From Deltaproteobacteria bacterium (GTDB lineage: Bacteria > Desulfobacterota > DSM-4660 > Desulfatiglandales > B25-G16): DNA of 34,861 bases. The notes beneath the pieces are model-generated. The model was not told the origin of the DNA. It ran no database searches and saw nothing but the letters and a program-made list of their open reading frames with translations. The translations under genes and the position numbers were made by a program. The stretch covers positions 2,410,425 to 2,445,285 of the forward strand of contig CP070752.1 in the NCBI GenBank assembly GCA_020348625.1. The letters run 5' to 3'. Shown piece after piece: positions 15,307 through 23,862 of the stretch. Positions within the stretch are counted from its first letter, which is position 1; every line of letters begins with the position of its first letter.

Positions 15307-16848
15307 TCATAAAAGGCCGTCCACCCGTGAATTGACCGAAAAGTATGCTTCCGGCTTGACCTTTTGGGGCCATCCTCGGTAATAGGTGATCATGTGTTTC
15401 TTCAATTCGTCGATCGTGTTTACAAGGGCTTTCTCCTCTTCTGACCTGGGGCGGGAAGCTGCTTGGGCCAGCCGCCTGCCAAGTGCTTCTTCGTCAAGGG
15501 TAAGCACTTTCCGCTTTTCCATTATCACCCTTCCATTGACCATGACCGTATCAACATGGGCGCCCGAGCCCCGATACAGGAGCACATCAATGGGGTCGTG
15601 GGTGGAGTCAACAAAAGGACAACACATTTTTTCATAATCCAGGAGGACCAGGTCCGCTTTCATCCCAGGCTCAAGGCGCCCAATTTCCCCCTCATACCCA
15701 AGGAGAGCGGCGTTGGTTTCAGTAGCCATCTTGAATACCTGTCTCGCGGTCATGTGGGGGGAGTCGAGTTCAAGGGATGGAAGCCGATGCAGAAGATAGC
15801 AAATCTTCATTTCCTGGATCATATCGTCGTCGTCATTGATGGACTTGCCGTCCAACCCCAGGCCCACGCGGACACCGGCCTGCAGCATGTGATAGGCCGG
15901 CGAGATGCCGTTGCGCACCCTGAGATTGCAGGAGGGGTGATGGGTCACGCCGGTGCTGCTCTTGGCGAGAAGTTCGATGTCCTTTTCAGTAGGCCACACG
16001 CAGTGCCCGATCACCACGCCTGGCCCGAGAAATCCTATGTCATGCATGTGTTGCACCAGAGTTTTTCCCAGGAATTCGAGGCCGTAGATTTTTTGGAAGA
16101 CGGATTGGATGGCGTGGATGTGAATAGGGGCCCGGAGAGACTCGGCCTCACGGCGCACCTGCAGGAGCAGTTCATCCGTACACCACTGGGGCGCCAAGGG
16201 CCCGAAACCGATCTTGCTCATTGGTCCGTTGCAGCTTTGGTGAAGGCCTTTTACCACCGGCACAAAGTTTTCTCCAGAAAGAGACCCAGAGGGAGGCGGC
16301 GCTGAAAGAATGGCCTTGATTTTTTCAGGCAGTTTTTCGAGAAAGGCCTTGTTGTCCCCGTAGATGAAAGGGTTGGCGTTGCGCACGCCGGGGTTGAACT
16401 GAACTCGCATGCCCGCATCTCGGTATGCTTTGAGGGCTTCGTCAAATTCGCTTTCATAAGCGGCCGGATCTTTGAGAATGTGATTCTGCATGGTGGTGGT
16501 GACACCAGAGCGCAGGAGCCTGGCTGCAGAAAGAGCGATGTCATCGTAGGTGGAAACGGGGGTGTACTTCCGGGTGTCCAGAAGCCATGATTCCAGGGTA
16601 TTATCCAGGGCGCCCCGCTGAAAATCCGTCAGCCCGCGACCATGACCATGGCCGTTGATCAAACCTGGAATCAGCAGAAACCTCTTTCCACCAATGGCTC
16701 TTGCATGGGGATATCTCTTGGAAAGTTCGCTGTGGGCGCCTACCGCTTCGATTCGGTCACCTGACACAGCTACGGCGCCGTCCAATAGGCCTGGCTGATC
16801 GTGCGCGATTACCACGACTCCGGCCCACATCAAAATCATATCTGACAT
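15307..16848 (-). CDS. TRZ/ATZ-type amidohydrolase (SsnA / deaminase-like)
   Basis: A 513-residue metal-dependent hydrolase of the amidohydrolase superfamily. The beta-sandwich N-terminus leads to PGLINGHGHGRG with His67 and His69 as the HxH metal pair. His243/245 follow in PIHIHA, His282 in IGHCVWPT, and Asp333 in GLGLDGKSINDDDDM; THHPSCNLRV after strand 5 is typical of chlorohydrolase/deaminase members. These enzymes remove amino, chloro or similar groups from heterocycles such as triazines, guanine or adenosine derivatives. The start ATG has a GAGG site. It is the last gene of the minus-strand trio and converges with the TRAP permease. Its substrate is not determined; a cyclic amide or amidine would fit its neighbours. 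Confidence 0.88.
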   Translation of the reverse strand: MSDMILMWAGVVVIAHDQPGLLDGAVAVSGDRIEAVGAHSELSKRYPHARAIGGKRFLLIPGLINGHGHGRGLTDFQRGALDNTLESWLLDTRKYTPVSTYDDIALSAARLLRSGVTTTMQNHILKDPAAYESEFDEALKAYRDAGMRVQFNPGVRNANPFIYGDNKAFLEKLPEKIKAILSAPPPSGSLSGENFVPVVKGLHQSCNGPMSKIGFGPLAPQWCTDELLLQVRREAESLRAPIHIHAIQSVFQKIYGLEFLGKTLVQHMHDIGFLGPGVVIGHCVWPTEKDIELLAKSSTGVTHHPSCNLRVRNGISPAYHMLQAGVRVGLGLDGKSINDDDDMIQEMKICYLLHRLPSLELDSPHMTARQVFKMATETNAALLGYEGEIGRLEPGMKADLVLLDYEKMCCPFVDSTHDPIDVLLYRGSGAHVDTVMVNGRVIMEKRKVLTLDEEALGRRLAQAASRPRSEEEKALVNTIDELKKHMITYYRGWPQKVKPEAYFSVNSRVDGLL

Positions 16849-16961
16849 GAATTCCTCACTGTTGCATTCAATGGGTTGAATTTTGCCTCAGGAATAGGTG
16901 GACCATGTGTGTTCGCTTCTTCGGCCTGAAGCATGAATAATGGGCAAAAATCCTTTATGCT

Positions 16962-17648
16962 TTAGACGGTTGGAGAGGTTTCTTCGGAAAACATGGATTT
17001 GAACTCCTCGAAGGTCATCACGTTCGCATACTTTGCATCCATGTCGAATAGATTTGCTGCATGGGCAAAGGCGGAACGGTCAAAGCAACCTTCCTCAATG
17101 ACAAATACCTTGAAGCCATGAGAAAAGGCGTCGACCACCGAGGCTCTGACGCATCCGGATGTAGAAACACCGACAACCACGAGCGTATCAACCTGTTTCT
17201 GAAAGAGGTAGGAAGCGAGCGGCGTGCCGAAGAAACAACTCGCCTTTGCTTTCTCAACGATCCATTCAGACGGAAGAGGGGCAACCTCCGGCACGATCTC
17301 GTTGCCGCTTACCATGCCTGTCCCTTTTCCTGCCTTGGTAGCCTCCCCCGCGAACCTCTGGTCGTATACATCCGGCTTGGTAAAAACAACGACCCTGCCC
17401 TGCTTTCTAAAGAGGGTAAGGGCCTCCTTAATAAATCCCACAGCCTGCCATGCTGAGGGCCCGCACGCACTTTCATATTCCTTGATGGCGTCTACGACGG
17501 ATTCCATACTCTGTGAGCCCGTAAACGAAAGCGTACAATCGATGACGAGCAGGGCCGGGCTCTTGCCGGGCTTCTGCCGCTTGGTAAAGCCGGCTCTTTT
17601 ATAGATCTCGAATTCTTCCGAGGGGATAAGGTCAACCCAGCGGGGCAT
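16962..17648 (-). CDS. Isochorismatase-family cysteine hydrolase, N-carbamoylsarcosine amidase-like
   Basis: A 228-residue protein with the catalytic set of the family: Asp37 (LLVIDCTLSF), Lys133 (WIVEKAKASCFFGTPL) and Cys166 (GVSTSGCVRASVVDAFSHGF). The context around the Cys and the C-terminal AANLFDMDAKYANV stretch resemble N-carbamoylsarcosine amidohydrolase more than nicotinamidase or true isochorismatase. That enzyme splits a carbamoyl group into CO2 and ammonia in creatinine breakdown. Related maleamate and ureido-acid hydrolases look alike, so the exact substrate is open. A strong AAGGAGGTG precedes the ATG and overlaps the end of the upstream deacetylase gene, which shows translational coupling. 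Confidence 0.82.
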   Translation of the reverse strand: MPRWVDLIPSEEFEIYKRAGFTKRQKPGKSPALLVIDCTLSFTGSQSMESVVDAIKEYESACGPSAWQAVGFIKEALTLFRKQGRVVVFTKPDVYDQRFAGEATKAGKGTGMVSGNEIVPEVAPLPSEWIVEKAKASCFFGTPLASYLFQKQVDTLVVVGVSTSGCVRASVVDAFSHGFKVFVIEEGCFDRSAFAHAANLFDMDAKYANVMTFEEFKSMFSEETSPTV

Positions 17649-17651
17649 TGC

Positions 17652-18530
17652 TTACACCTCCTTCCAGGGTAGGGTCTCTTTGAACCAGGCGGCGATCTCA
17701 CTGCCCGTAGCCAGCCAGACATCCTTGGCGGACGCAATTTCCTGCAAGGCACGGCGAAGGTACTTGTTGCGGTAAGGGACGCCCATGATAAATGGGTGAA
17801 CTGATATGCTCATTATCCTGGCAGTCTTGGCCCCCTCCTCATAGAGCACCTCGAACTGATCCATGAGCATCGTGTAATACTGCTCGGGCGTATAGCCGCC
17901 TCTCAGGAATACCTGGATATCATTCAGCTCAATGGTGTAAGGCATGGAAATCAGGGGACCGTGTAGCGTCTTCATGTAATAAGGCTGATCATCGTTTACC
18001 CAATCACAGACGTATTCCAATCCTGCTTCCTTCAATAGATCGGGTGTTCGCATGGTTTCGGCAAGGGCGGGACTCAGCCATCCTCTGGGGGGCTTTCCCG
18101 TGCTCCTGGTAAGCATCTCGACGGATCGGAAAATCGTCTCCCTTTCATCTTGTTCGTTCAGGCCGCCCAAGTGGCGGGCGTTGGTAAGCCCGTGCCCCAT
18201 GAACTCCCATGCCCGTTTCATTGCCTCTTCAACGAACTCGGGGAAATAATCGCACACCAGGGCATTCGTGGCCACCGTGCCCCTGATGCCCACCTCATCC
18301 AGAGTGTCCATGATGCGCCAGATACCAACCCTCGTGCCATAATCACGCCAGGAGAAATTAAGCACGTCCGGAATCAGGTTAGTGCAAGCAGGGTTGATAG
18401 GAGTCGAAGGTATGTCAAACGGGAAATACTCCACGTTTGGTATCACCCATAATGCAATTCTTGTCCCGTTCGGCAAAGCGAGGACCGGTCGACGTGGCAT
18501 TGGTATATATGCAAAGCGGTCGTGATCCAT
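17652..18530 (-). CDS. Polysaccharide deacetylase (NodB) family, PuuE allantoinase-like
   Basis: A 292-residue NodB-fold protein of the cyclic-imidase/PuuE branch rather than a cell-wall deacetylase. There is no signal peptide, and it has the branch's typical DYGTRVGIWRIMDTLDEVGI near residues 63-82, the metal-site segment GHGLTNARHLGGL near 112-124, RGWLSPALAET near 148-158 and the late SVHPFIMGVP. Members act on cyclic amides or N-acyl groups, such as allantoin. It is the first gene of the minus-strand trio, with AAGGAGG ten bases before its ATG. The following isochorismatase-like gene starts three bases after its stop. The pairing suggests a ring-opening step followed by removal of a carbamoyl or amide group. 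This assignment is by family and context only. Confidence 0.82.
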   Translation of the reverse strand: MDHDRFAYIPMPRRPVLALPNGTRIALWVIPNVEYFPFDIPSTPINPACTNLIPDVLNFSWRDYGTRVGIWRIMDTLDEVGIRGTVATNALVCDYFPEFVEEAMKRAWEFMGHGLTNARHLGGLNEQDERETIFRSVEMLTRSTGKPPRGWLSPALAETMRTPDLLKEAGLEYVCDWVNDDQPYYMKTLHGPLISMPYTIELNDIQVFLRGGYTPEQYYTMLMDQFEVLYEEGAKTARIMSISVHPFIMGVPYRNKYLRRALQEIASAKDVWLATGSEIAAWFKETLPWKEV

Positions 18531-18803
18531 TCTTGACAGCCTCCTTCGTTAGCAGCCTTCTCTGGTAGTGAATAGTGGACCTCTTCGCCCTTTCAGAAAC
18601 GCCGAGGGTGCTCCTGTCGGTTTCATGTAACTGTATGGACCGGTAAGAGGCTTCCCGGTTGGCTATTCCCCCCCCCTTTTTTTGTTGTGTTAAACGTGCT
18701 AATCGTCTCGAAATAGCATGGACAGTTCGGTCCCTTTTAACCTGTCCCTCCCACAAGATTGGGGGAGAATGGAGAGTGAGGTGGACCTCGGTGGTCAAGA
18801 CAA

Positions 18804-19311
18804 TTATAGTAGCCTTAATAAATACGAACCGTTGCGGATTGTCAAAGGTTTTTTCCAGGCAACAAGCTCATCCTTCTTGATGAACACCGCTATGCAATCT
18901 TTGGCACCCATGAGGTCTTTATGCTCTGCGCCACGAGTGCTCTCATGCCCACGGGCGTCCACGAAACCATCGAAAAATAGCCCTTTTTACATCTGTGAAA
19001 GGCTTTCCGTGCCCTGGAAAAACGATTTTCACATCGAGCGATTCAAGCTTTTCGAGAGACTCCTGCATGTCAAACAGTATCCTACTCCCTTCAACACGAA
19101 CCATCATCGCCGCTACATCATTTCCCCAAAGAGTATCAGAAGATATGAAGAGTTTTTCCTTTTTGTTTTAGAGTACAATACCATCACTAGAATGCCCGGG
19201 AGTGCATAATACGCGAAATTCGTGTGGGCCTATGGCGATAAAGGAACCTATAAGAGGCTTTCTTCGCTCCACCTTCTGGCAAATCTTCTCATGACTCACT
19301 CTCTTCAGAGC
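18804..19311 (-). pseudogene. Relic of a metallo-beta-lactamase-fold hydrolase
   Basis: On the minus strand one frame from 19311 to 18943 reads a metallo-beta-lactamase C-terminal half: FRVLCTPGHSSDGIVL (the TPGH metal loop), an in-frame TAA at 19168-19170 where a Tyr is expected, then LFISSDTLWGND and VFPGHGKPFTDVKRAIF, ending in TGA at 18943. A shifted frame then continues through GHESTRGAEHKDLMGAKD to a stop at 18804-18806. That last part resembles the first metal loop and the 'KDL.GA' helix found near the N-terminus of such proteins, which hints that two neighbouring genes were joined by a deletion. One stop and one frameshift make it non-functional. The region fills most of the large gap before the BKACE operon. 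Confidence 0.7.
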
Positions 19312-19714
19312 GGTTAGAAGAGAAACTCAAGGACCTTTACGTTATTGAATAGCCAGTATACCTTTTGTTCTTGATTAATTATTGACTATAATATATTTGT
19401 AGCGGAATTTTGGCCAAAAGACACACTACCATTGAGACTATCGAACAACGCTAAGTCTGTCATTTTGATGTTTGTAACTTGTTGATTTTATTACCTGTTA
19501 AATTGCTCAAATAGCCATTTTCTTACTTTTTCGACAGTCTCATTTCCGTTGCCCAACCAAACGCTGGGAATTGATTAAATTCCTGAGGCCTTTTTGAGAT
19601 CGAGTTGTGGGATATATGGAGATATCCTAATAATGCTTCAATCAGTTATTTTCCATGACCTGATTACAATAATGAGTTGCGAATATTAACTGGAATAAGC
19701 AGAGGAGAGGAAAA
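19312..19714. other. A/T-rich upstream region of the BKACE operon
   Basis: No gene is supported. The stretch is clearly A/T-rich and contains a promoter candidate at 19365-19392, listed separately. It is the likely control region of the following seven-kilobase operon. Confidence 0.5.
19365..19392 (+). promoter_or_regulatory. Candidate sigma-70 promoter of the BKACE operon
   Basis: TTGTTC (19365-19370), a 16-base spacer and a perfect TATAAT (19387-19392). It leaves a leader of about 315 bases before the ATG at 19715. Nearby A/T-rich sequence offers alternatives. Confidence 0.4.
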
Positions 19715-20638
19715 ATGATTAGAACGGATAAACTTATCATTTGTGTCTGCCCGGTTGGAAGCTGGGTAACAAAAGATATAAATCCCAATGTTCCCATTAC
19801 ACCAAAAGAGATTGGGGAGGAAGTTTATCGATGCCAGAATGAAGGAGCCTCTATTGTTCATATCCACGCCCGAGACAAAGAGGGAAATGCGACCACTGAT
19901 CCGAAAGTCTTTAAAGAAATTGAACGGTGTATCAGGGAAAGAGGAAGCAACATAATTATTCAGAATAGCATTTCTACTGGTCGGGGTTCTGGATATACTG
20001 TGGAGAGCAACCTTAAAGATGTTCCTGAGAACTTGAATTTTTCGGCAGTTAATAAAGGTTTGGATGCCCTTGAGGCAAACTGGGAAATGTCAAGCGTAGA
20101 TATAGGCGTTTCGGTAATGACCGGTGTCACGGAGAAAGTCACACTATGGACGCGTAATTTTGTTGATAAAGCAGCAAAAATCACTTTAGAAAAAGGGATC
20201 AAACCAGAACTGGAAGTTTATGGTATTGGGCATATGGTAGAAGTCGACGAACTTATAAAAAAGGAACTACTTACCAAGCCATATTGGGTTAGTTTTGGTT
20301 TTGGTATGCAAAGAACCGTACAAAACAAAATGCCGTTTACACCGAGAAACATGATGCACATGGTTGATTTACTTCCGGAAGATTCTATGTTTTCCAGTTT
20401 CGGTATCGGTTCCGATGAAACGCCGGCAGTGGTTCAATCAATTCTTTTGGGCGGTCATGTGCGAGTTGGTTTTGAGGATAATCCCTACTATACTAAAGGG
20501 GTTCCGGCCAAAAGTAACGCCGAACTCGTGGCAAGGGTCGCCCGAATAGCTAAAGACCTGGGCCGAACAATAGCGACGCCGGACGAAGCGCGCGAACTGC
20601 TGGGTATTAGAAAATTACAAATGCAGCGATCTCCTTGA
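19715..20638 (+). CDS. Beta-keto acid cleavage enzyme (BKACE, DUF849)
   Basis: A 307-residue TIM-barrel protein of the BKACE/3-keto-5-aminohexanoate cleavage family. The early VPITPKEIGEEVYRCQNEGASIVHIHARD segment carries the zinc ligands His49 and His51, and the late GGHVRVGFEDN segment supplies Glu254 and the substrate-binding residues. Family members use acetyl-CoA to cleave a beta-keto acid into acetoacetate and a new acyl-CoA; the side chain accepted varies widely, and the sequence does not reveal which one is used here. It has an AGGAGAGG site before the ATG and opens an operon with two CoA-transferases and a biotin-dependent carboxylase. Cytoplasmic, about the usual length. Confidence 0.92.
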   Translation: MIRTDKLIICVCPVGSWVTKDINPNVPITPKEIGEEVYRCQNEGASIVHIHARDKEGNATTDPKVFKEIERCIRERGSNIIIQNSISTGRGSGYTVESNLKDVPENLNFSAVNKGLDALEANWEMSSVDIGVSVMTGVTEKVTLWTRNFVDKAAKITLEKGIKPELEVYGIGHMVEVDELIKKELLTKPYWVSFGFGMQRTVQNKMPFTPRNMMHMVDLLPEDSMFSSFGIGSDETPAVVQSILLGGHVRVGFEDNPYYTKGVPAKSNAELVARVARIAKDLGRTIATPDEARELLGIRKLQMQRSP

Positions 20639-20707
20639 ACGCAAAAAGGGAAACTTGAAAAGTAGGGTACATGCTTTCAAGGCAAAACCATCCATGGGAG
20701 ACCAAGT

Positions 20708-21961
20708 ATGACAAATAAAGAATACCCACTTCATAAATGTCGAGTCCTTGATTTGTCCGATGAAAGGGGTTTTCTTTGCGGGAAAATCCTGGCTGAGTTA
20801 GGGATGGATGTGATCTTAGTTGAACCTCCCGGAGGTCATCCGGCAAGAAATATCGGACCGTTTTATCATGATATTCCAGATCCGGAAAAGAGCCTTTTCT
20901 GGTTTGGCCTTAATTCCAGTAAAAAGGGTATTACCTTAGACATTGCGAGTGAAGATGGTAAGGTAATATTTAAGAAATTAGTCAAACGCAGTGACTTTGT
21001 TATTGAATCCTATCTGCCCGGCTACCTGTCTAAATTGGGCATAGGGTATACAGAGCTTGAAAAACTTAACCCTCGCCTTTCTGTGGTCTCCATAACTGCT
21101 TTTGGTCAGAAAAATCCCCTTAGTCGATGTAAAGCTTCTGATCTGGGTATTATGGCGATGAGTGGTTTTATGTCATTCCTGGGAGATGCAGATCGCGCGC
21201 CGGTGCGTGTGAGTTTTCCACAGTCTTATATGTGGGGCGGTTCTTACGCAGCGATCGGTGCGCTGATCGCCCATCATTATCAGGAGTTAACGGGGGAAGG
21301 TCAGCACGTTGATGTCTCCCTACAAGCCGCTACGGGTTGGGCAGCTGCAAATGCCCCATACTTCTGGAAAATGGGCATAAATACCAAGAGAGAAGGTATT
21401 CATGTTACCGGACGGAGTTTCAAGGGAGCGACCTTTCCCGGTATTCATCAATGCCGGGATGGTTATCTGGCCTGGCTCATCTATGGCGGCCGTGCTGGAC
21501 GGGTTACAAATGAAGAAATGGTCAAATGGCTTGATGAACATGAAATGGCACCAGATTACTTAAAGGAAAAAGACTGGGCACAATTTGATCCGGGGCCCTG
21601 TACACAGGAAGAGTTTGATCAGATTATTGAGCCGATAAGTAAGTTTCTCCGGGGATTGACCAAGCGGGAATATCTTGAAGAAGTGACTAAGAGACGTATA
21701 ATGGGGTATCCGGTAAGTACAGCAAGGGATATTCTGGAAAACCCTCATCTCCAGGAAAGAAAAGCCTGGAAGGAGATAGAACATCCGGAATTGGGCCATA
21801 AGATTACCTATCCTGATTCCTTTGCCAAGTTTTCAGAGGTTTCTTCAGGAATTCGTCACCGGGCGCCCCTCATCGGAGAACATAATGAAGATATCTATCT
21901 TAAGGAACTCGAATTTTCACGTGATGAGCTAATTCGATTGAAAGAAGCAAATATTATCTAA
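20708..21961 (+). CDS. CaiB/BaiF family (class III) CoA-transferase A
   Basis: A 417-residue class III CoA-transferase. The N-terminal Rossmann-type half begins with CRVLDLSDERG and the 'AELGMDVILVEPPGG' strand-turn. NSSKKGITLDI and SVVSITAFGQ are typical segments, and the catalytic Asp is Asp202 in GEGQHVDVSLQAA. These enzymes move CoA between carboxylic acids through an aspartyl anhydride. The next gene is a second, different family member of similar size. Such pairs can form a heteromeric enzyme, as in BbsEF of toluene degradation, or act on two separate steps. GGGAG lies eight bases before the ATG. The substrate is unknown; an acid made or used by the BKACE next door is a reasonable guess. 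Confidence 0.92.
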   Translation: MTNKEYPLHKCRVLDLSDERGFLCGKILAELGMDVILVEPPGGHPARNIGPFYHDIPDPEKSLFWFGLNSSKKGITLDIASEDGKVIFKKLVKRSDFVIESYLPGYLSKLGIGYTELEKLNPRLSVVSITAFGQKNPLSRCKASDLGIMAMSGFMSFLGDADRAPVRVSFPQSYMWGGSYAAIGALIAHHYQELTGEGQHVDVSLQAATGWAAANAPYFWKMGINTKREGIHVTGRSFKGATFPGIHQCRDGYLAWLIYGGRAGRVTNEEMVKWLDEHEMAPDYLKEKDWAQFDPGPCTQEEFDQIIEPISKFLRGLTKREYLEEVTKRRIMGYPVSTARDILENPHLQERKAWKEIEHPELGHKITYPDSFAKFSEVSSGIRHRAPLIGEHNEDIYLKELEFSRDELIRLKEANII

Positions 21962-22043
21962 TGCCTTCGAAAATGTAAAAAAAGAGTGTAAGTTTAGATC
22001 AGCTCTCTCTCAGGTATCATTTTGCTAGATTGGAGGTGGTGCA

Positions 22044-23255
22044 ATGGAGAAAAATGAAGAGACTTTTGCGGGAGTGAGAGTTTTGGAATTTACTACGGTA
22101 GCTGCCGGTCCATTGATAGGTACGTACCTTTCTTTTTATGGCGCTGAGGTAATTCATGTTGAGGCTGAGAGAAGACCGGACACAAGCAGGTATCTTCCAC
22201 CGGCAATAAAGGATAATACTAACTGGGGATACGTATTCGCATCGGTAAATACGAATAAGTACGGTATCACCTTGGACATTACCACCTCACAGGGAAGAGA
22301 ACTCGCCAAAAAGATAGTCGCTGAATGGGCTGATGTGGTCATCGAAAATTTTACTCCCGGAGTGATAAAAAGAAACGGTTTGGGCTATGAAGAATTGAAA
22401 AAGGCTAACAAAAATTTGATTATGTTAAGTACTTGTAACTTAGGGCAAACCGGCCCTTATGCAACCCATCCGGGTATGGGATCGCATCTGCACCATCTGG
22501 CAGGATTCAGCCACCTGACCGGCTGGCCGGACAGAGCGCCGGTAATGTTATTTGGCCCTTATATTGATTACATTGCAGTGACTATGGCGACGTGTGCCCT
22601 TTTATCGGCACTCGATTATCGACGCCACACCGGCAAGGGACAATACATTGATATTTCTCAGTTAGAAAGCGGACTCCAGTTCATGATTCCGGTGTTATTA
22701 GAATATGGTGTAAATGGTCGTGAGATGACCAGGGTTGCAAATCAGTGTCATTATGCAGCACCTCACGGGGCCTTTCCCTGTCGTGGGGATGATCGGTGGT
22801 GTATTATCGCCGTATTTACTGACACGGAATGGCAGCGGTTTTGCGAAGTTATCGGTCAGCCCGGTTTGTCGAAACATCCTGATTTTTCAACCCTAAACGC
22901 AAGGAAACAGCATGAGAGCGAATTGGATAATTTAATTTCCCAATGGACAGCTACGCTCGATGCTGAAGAAGTGATGGAGAGGTTGCAGGAGGCAGGGGTA
23001 GAGGCTGCTGTGGTTAAAGGGAAGGATTTGTTTGAGGATTCCGGCTATGTGGATTCAGTATACAAAGAATTAGAACATCCTGAGGCCGGTAAGTATCTTA
23101 CGCGAGTACTCCCATTTACTCTGTCTAAAACACCCCAGCAAGTCAAAAAACCCTTTCCTGCAAACTTGGGAGAAGACAATCATTATTTTTATACCAAAAT
23201 TCTTGGTTTACAGGAAAAGGCGTATCAATCGCTAAAAGAAACCGGTATTATTTAG
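22044..23255 (+). CDS. CaiB/BaiF family (class III) CoA-transferase B
   Basis: A 403-residue class III CoA-transferase with VRVLEFTTVAAGPLIGTYLSFYGAEVI-type N-terminus, the NKYGITLDI segment, and the catalytic Asp203 in GKGQYIDISQLES. It shares the fold and length of its neighbour at 20708 but differs through most of the sequence, so this is an old pair rather than a recent duplication. A strong GGAGGTGG precedes the ATG, 82 bases after the preceding stop. Because both proteins keep their catalytic Asp, neither is obviously a dead subunit. Confidence 0.92.
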   Translation: MEKNEETFAGVRVLEFTTVAAGPLIGTYLSFYGAEVIHVEAERRPDTSRYLPPAIKDNTNWGYVFASVNTNKYGITLDITTSQGRELAKKIVAEWADVVIENFTPGVIKRNGLGYEELKKANKNLIMLSTCNLGQTGPYATHPGMGSHLHHLAGFSHLTGWPDRAPVMLFGPYIDYIAVTMATCALLSALDYRRHTGKGQYIDISQLESGLQFMIPVLLEYGVNGREMTRVANQCHYAAPHGAFPCRGDDRWCIIAVFTDTEWQRFCEVIGQPGLSKHPDFSTLNARKQHESELDNLISQWTATLDAEEVMERLQEAGVEAAVVKGKDLFEDSGYVDSVYKELEHPEAGKYLTRVLPFTLSKTPQQVKKPFPANLGEDNHYFYTKILGLQEKAYQSLKETGII

Positions 23256-23318
23256 TAAGCCTGCCATTATTTTAGATTTAGAACACCTACTATTTGGTGG
23301 GACAGGAGGTAAGGGCAT

Positions 23319-23843
23319 ATGGAGTTGAGTGAAGAGGATGTCTTCCAGATTTTAAGAATCATAGAAAAGTCGAGTTTCGATTTTTTCCAGATAGAAATGG
23401 AAGATCTAAAAATTGTCGTCAATAAGGGAGTCGATTCCGAGTTTACCCAAATCAAAAATTTAAAGCCGGTTCCAGACAGTGCACCTGAAAACGCTGAAAG
23501 GTCAATGGGATCAACGGAAACAAGGGAACGACAAACGGTGCCAAAGAATGAACAGATCAAAACAAAGACCGCAGCAACGTTATCAGACGACGGGCTTGTC
23601 AGGATTACCGCGCCCCTGCTCGGTACGTTTTATCGCGCACCAAATCCTGGAGAAGCCCCTTTCGTCCTGCAGGACTCAGTTGTAAAAGAAGATACGGTTG
23701 TTGGGCTTATCGAAGTCATGAAGGTTTTCAACAGTGTAAAGGCGGGCGTGTGCGGGAGAATTGTTGAAATTCTTGTTGAAGATGGTCAATTCATTGAATA
23801 TGGGCAAGAACTCTTTCTGGTAAGACCGGATGCTAGCCTTTAG
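23319..23843 (+). CDS. Biotin carboxyl carrier protein (AccB-like)
   Basis: A 174-residue carrier protein. The N-terminal part (1-40) resembles AccB, followed by a flexible charged linker to about residue 95 and a biotinyl domain beginning ITAPLLGTFYRAPNPGEAPF, as in AccB. The biotin-accepting lysine is Lys135 in EVMKV. The usual motif is EAMKM or EAMKL, so both positions flanking the MK pair are changed to Val. The 'thumb' seen in AccB (YRAPNPGEAPF) is present. AGGAGGT lies just upstream of the ATG. It is followed by the biotin carboxylase gene, which places it as the mobile carrier of the three-part carboxylase encoded here. Confidence 0.9.
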   Translation: MELSEEDVFQILRIIEKSSFDFFQIEMEDLKIVVNKGVDSEFTQIKNLKPVPDSAPENAERSMGSTETRERQTVPKNEQIKTKTAATLSDDGLVRITAPLLGTFYRAPNPGEAPFVLQDSVVKEDTVVGLIEVMKVFNSVKAGVCGRIVEILVEDGQFIEYGQELFLVRPDASL

Positions 23844-23862
23844 AGAGAAGTAAAACCGCCAA

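Noticed and set aside
15463..16305. Plus-strand open frame of 280 residues opposite the amidohydrolase
   Set aside because: The amidohydrolase frame carries all metal-binding motifs; this frame is its mirror, helped by codon bias.
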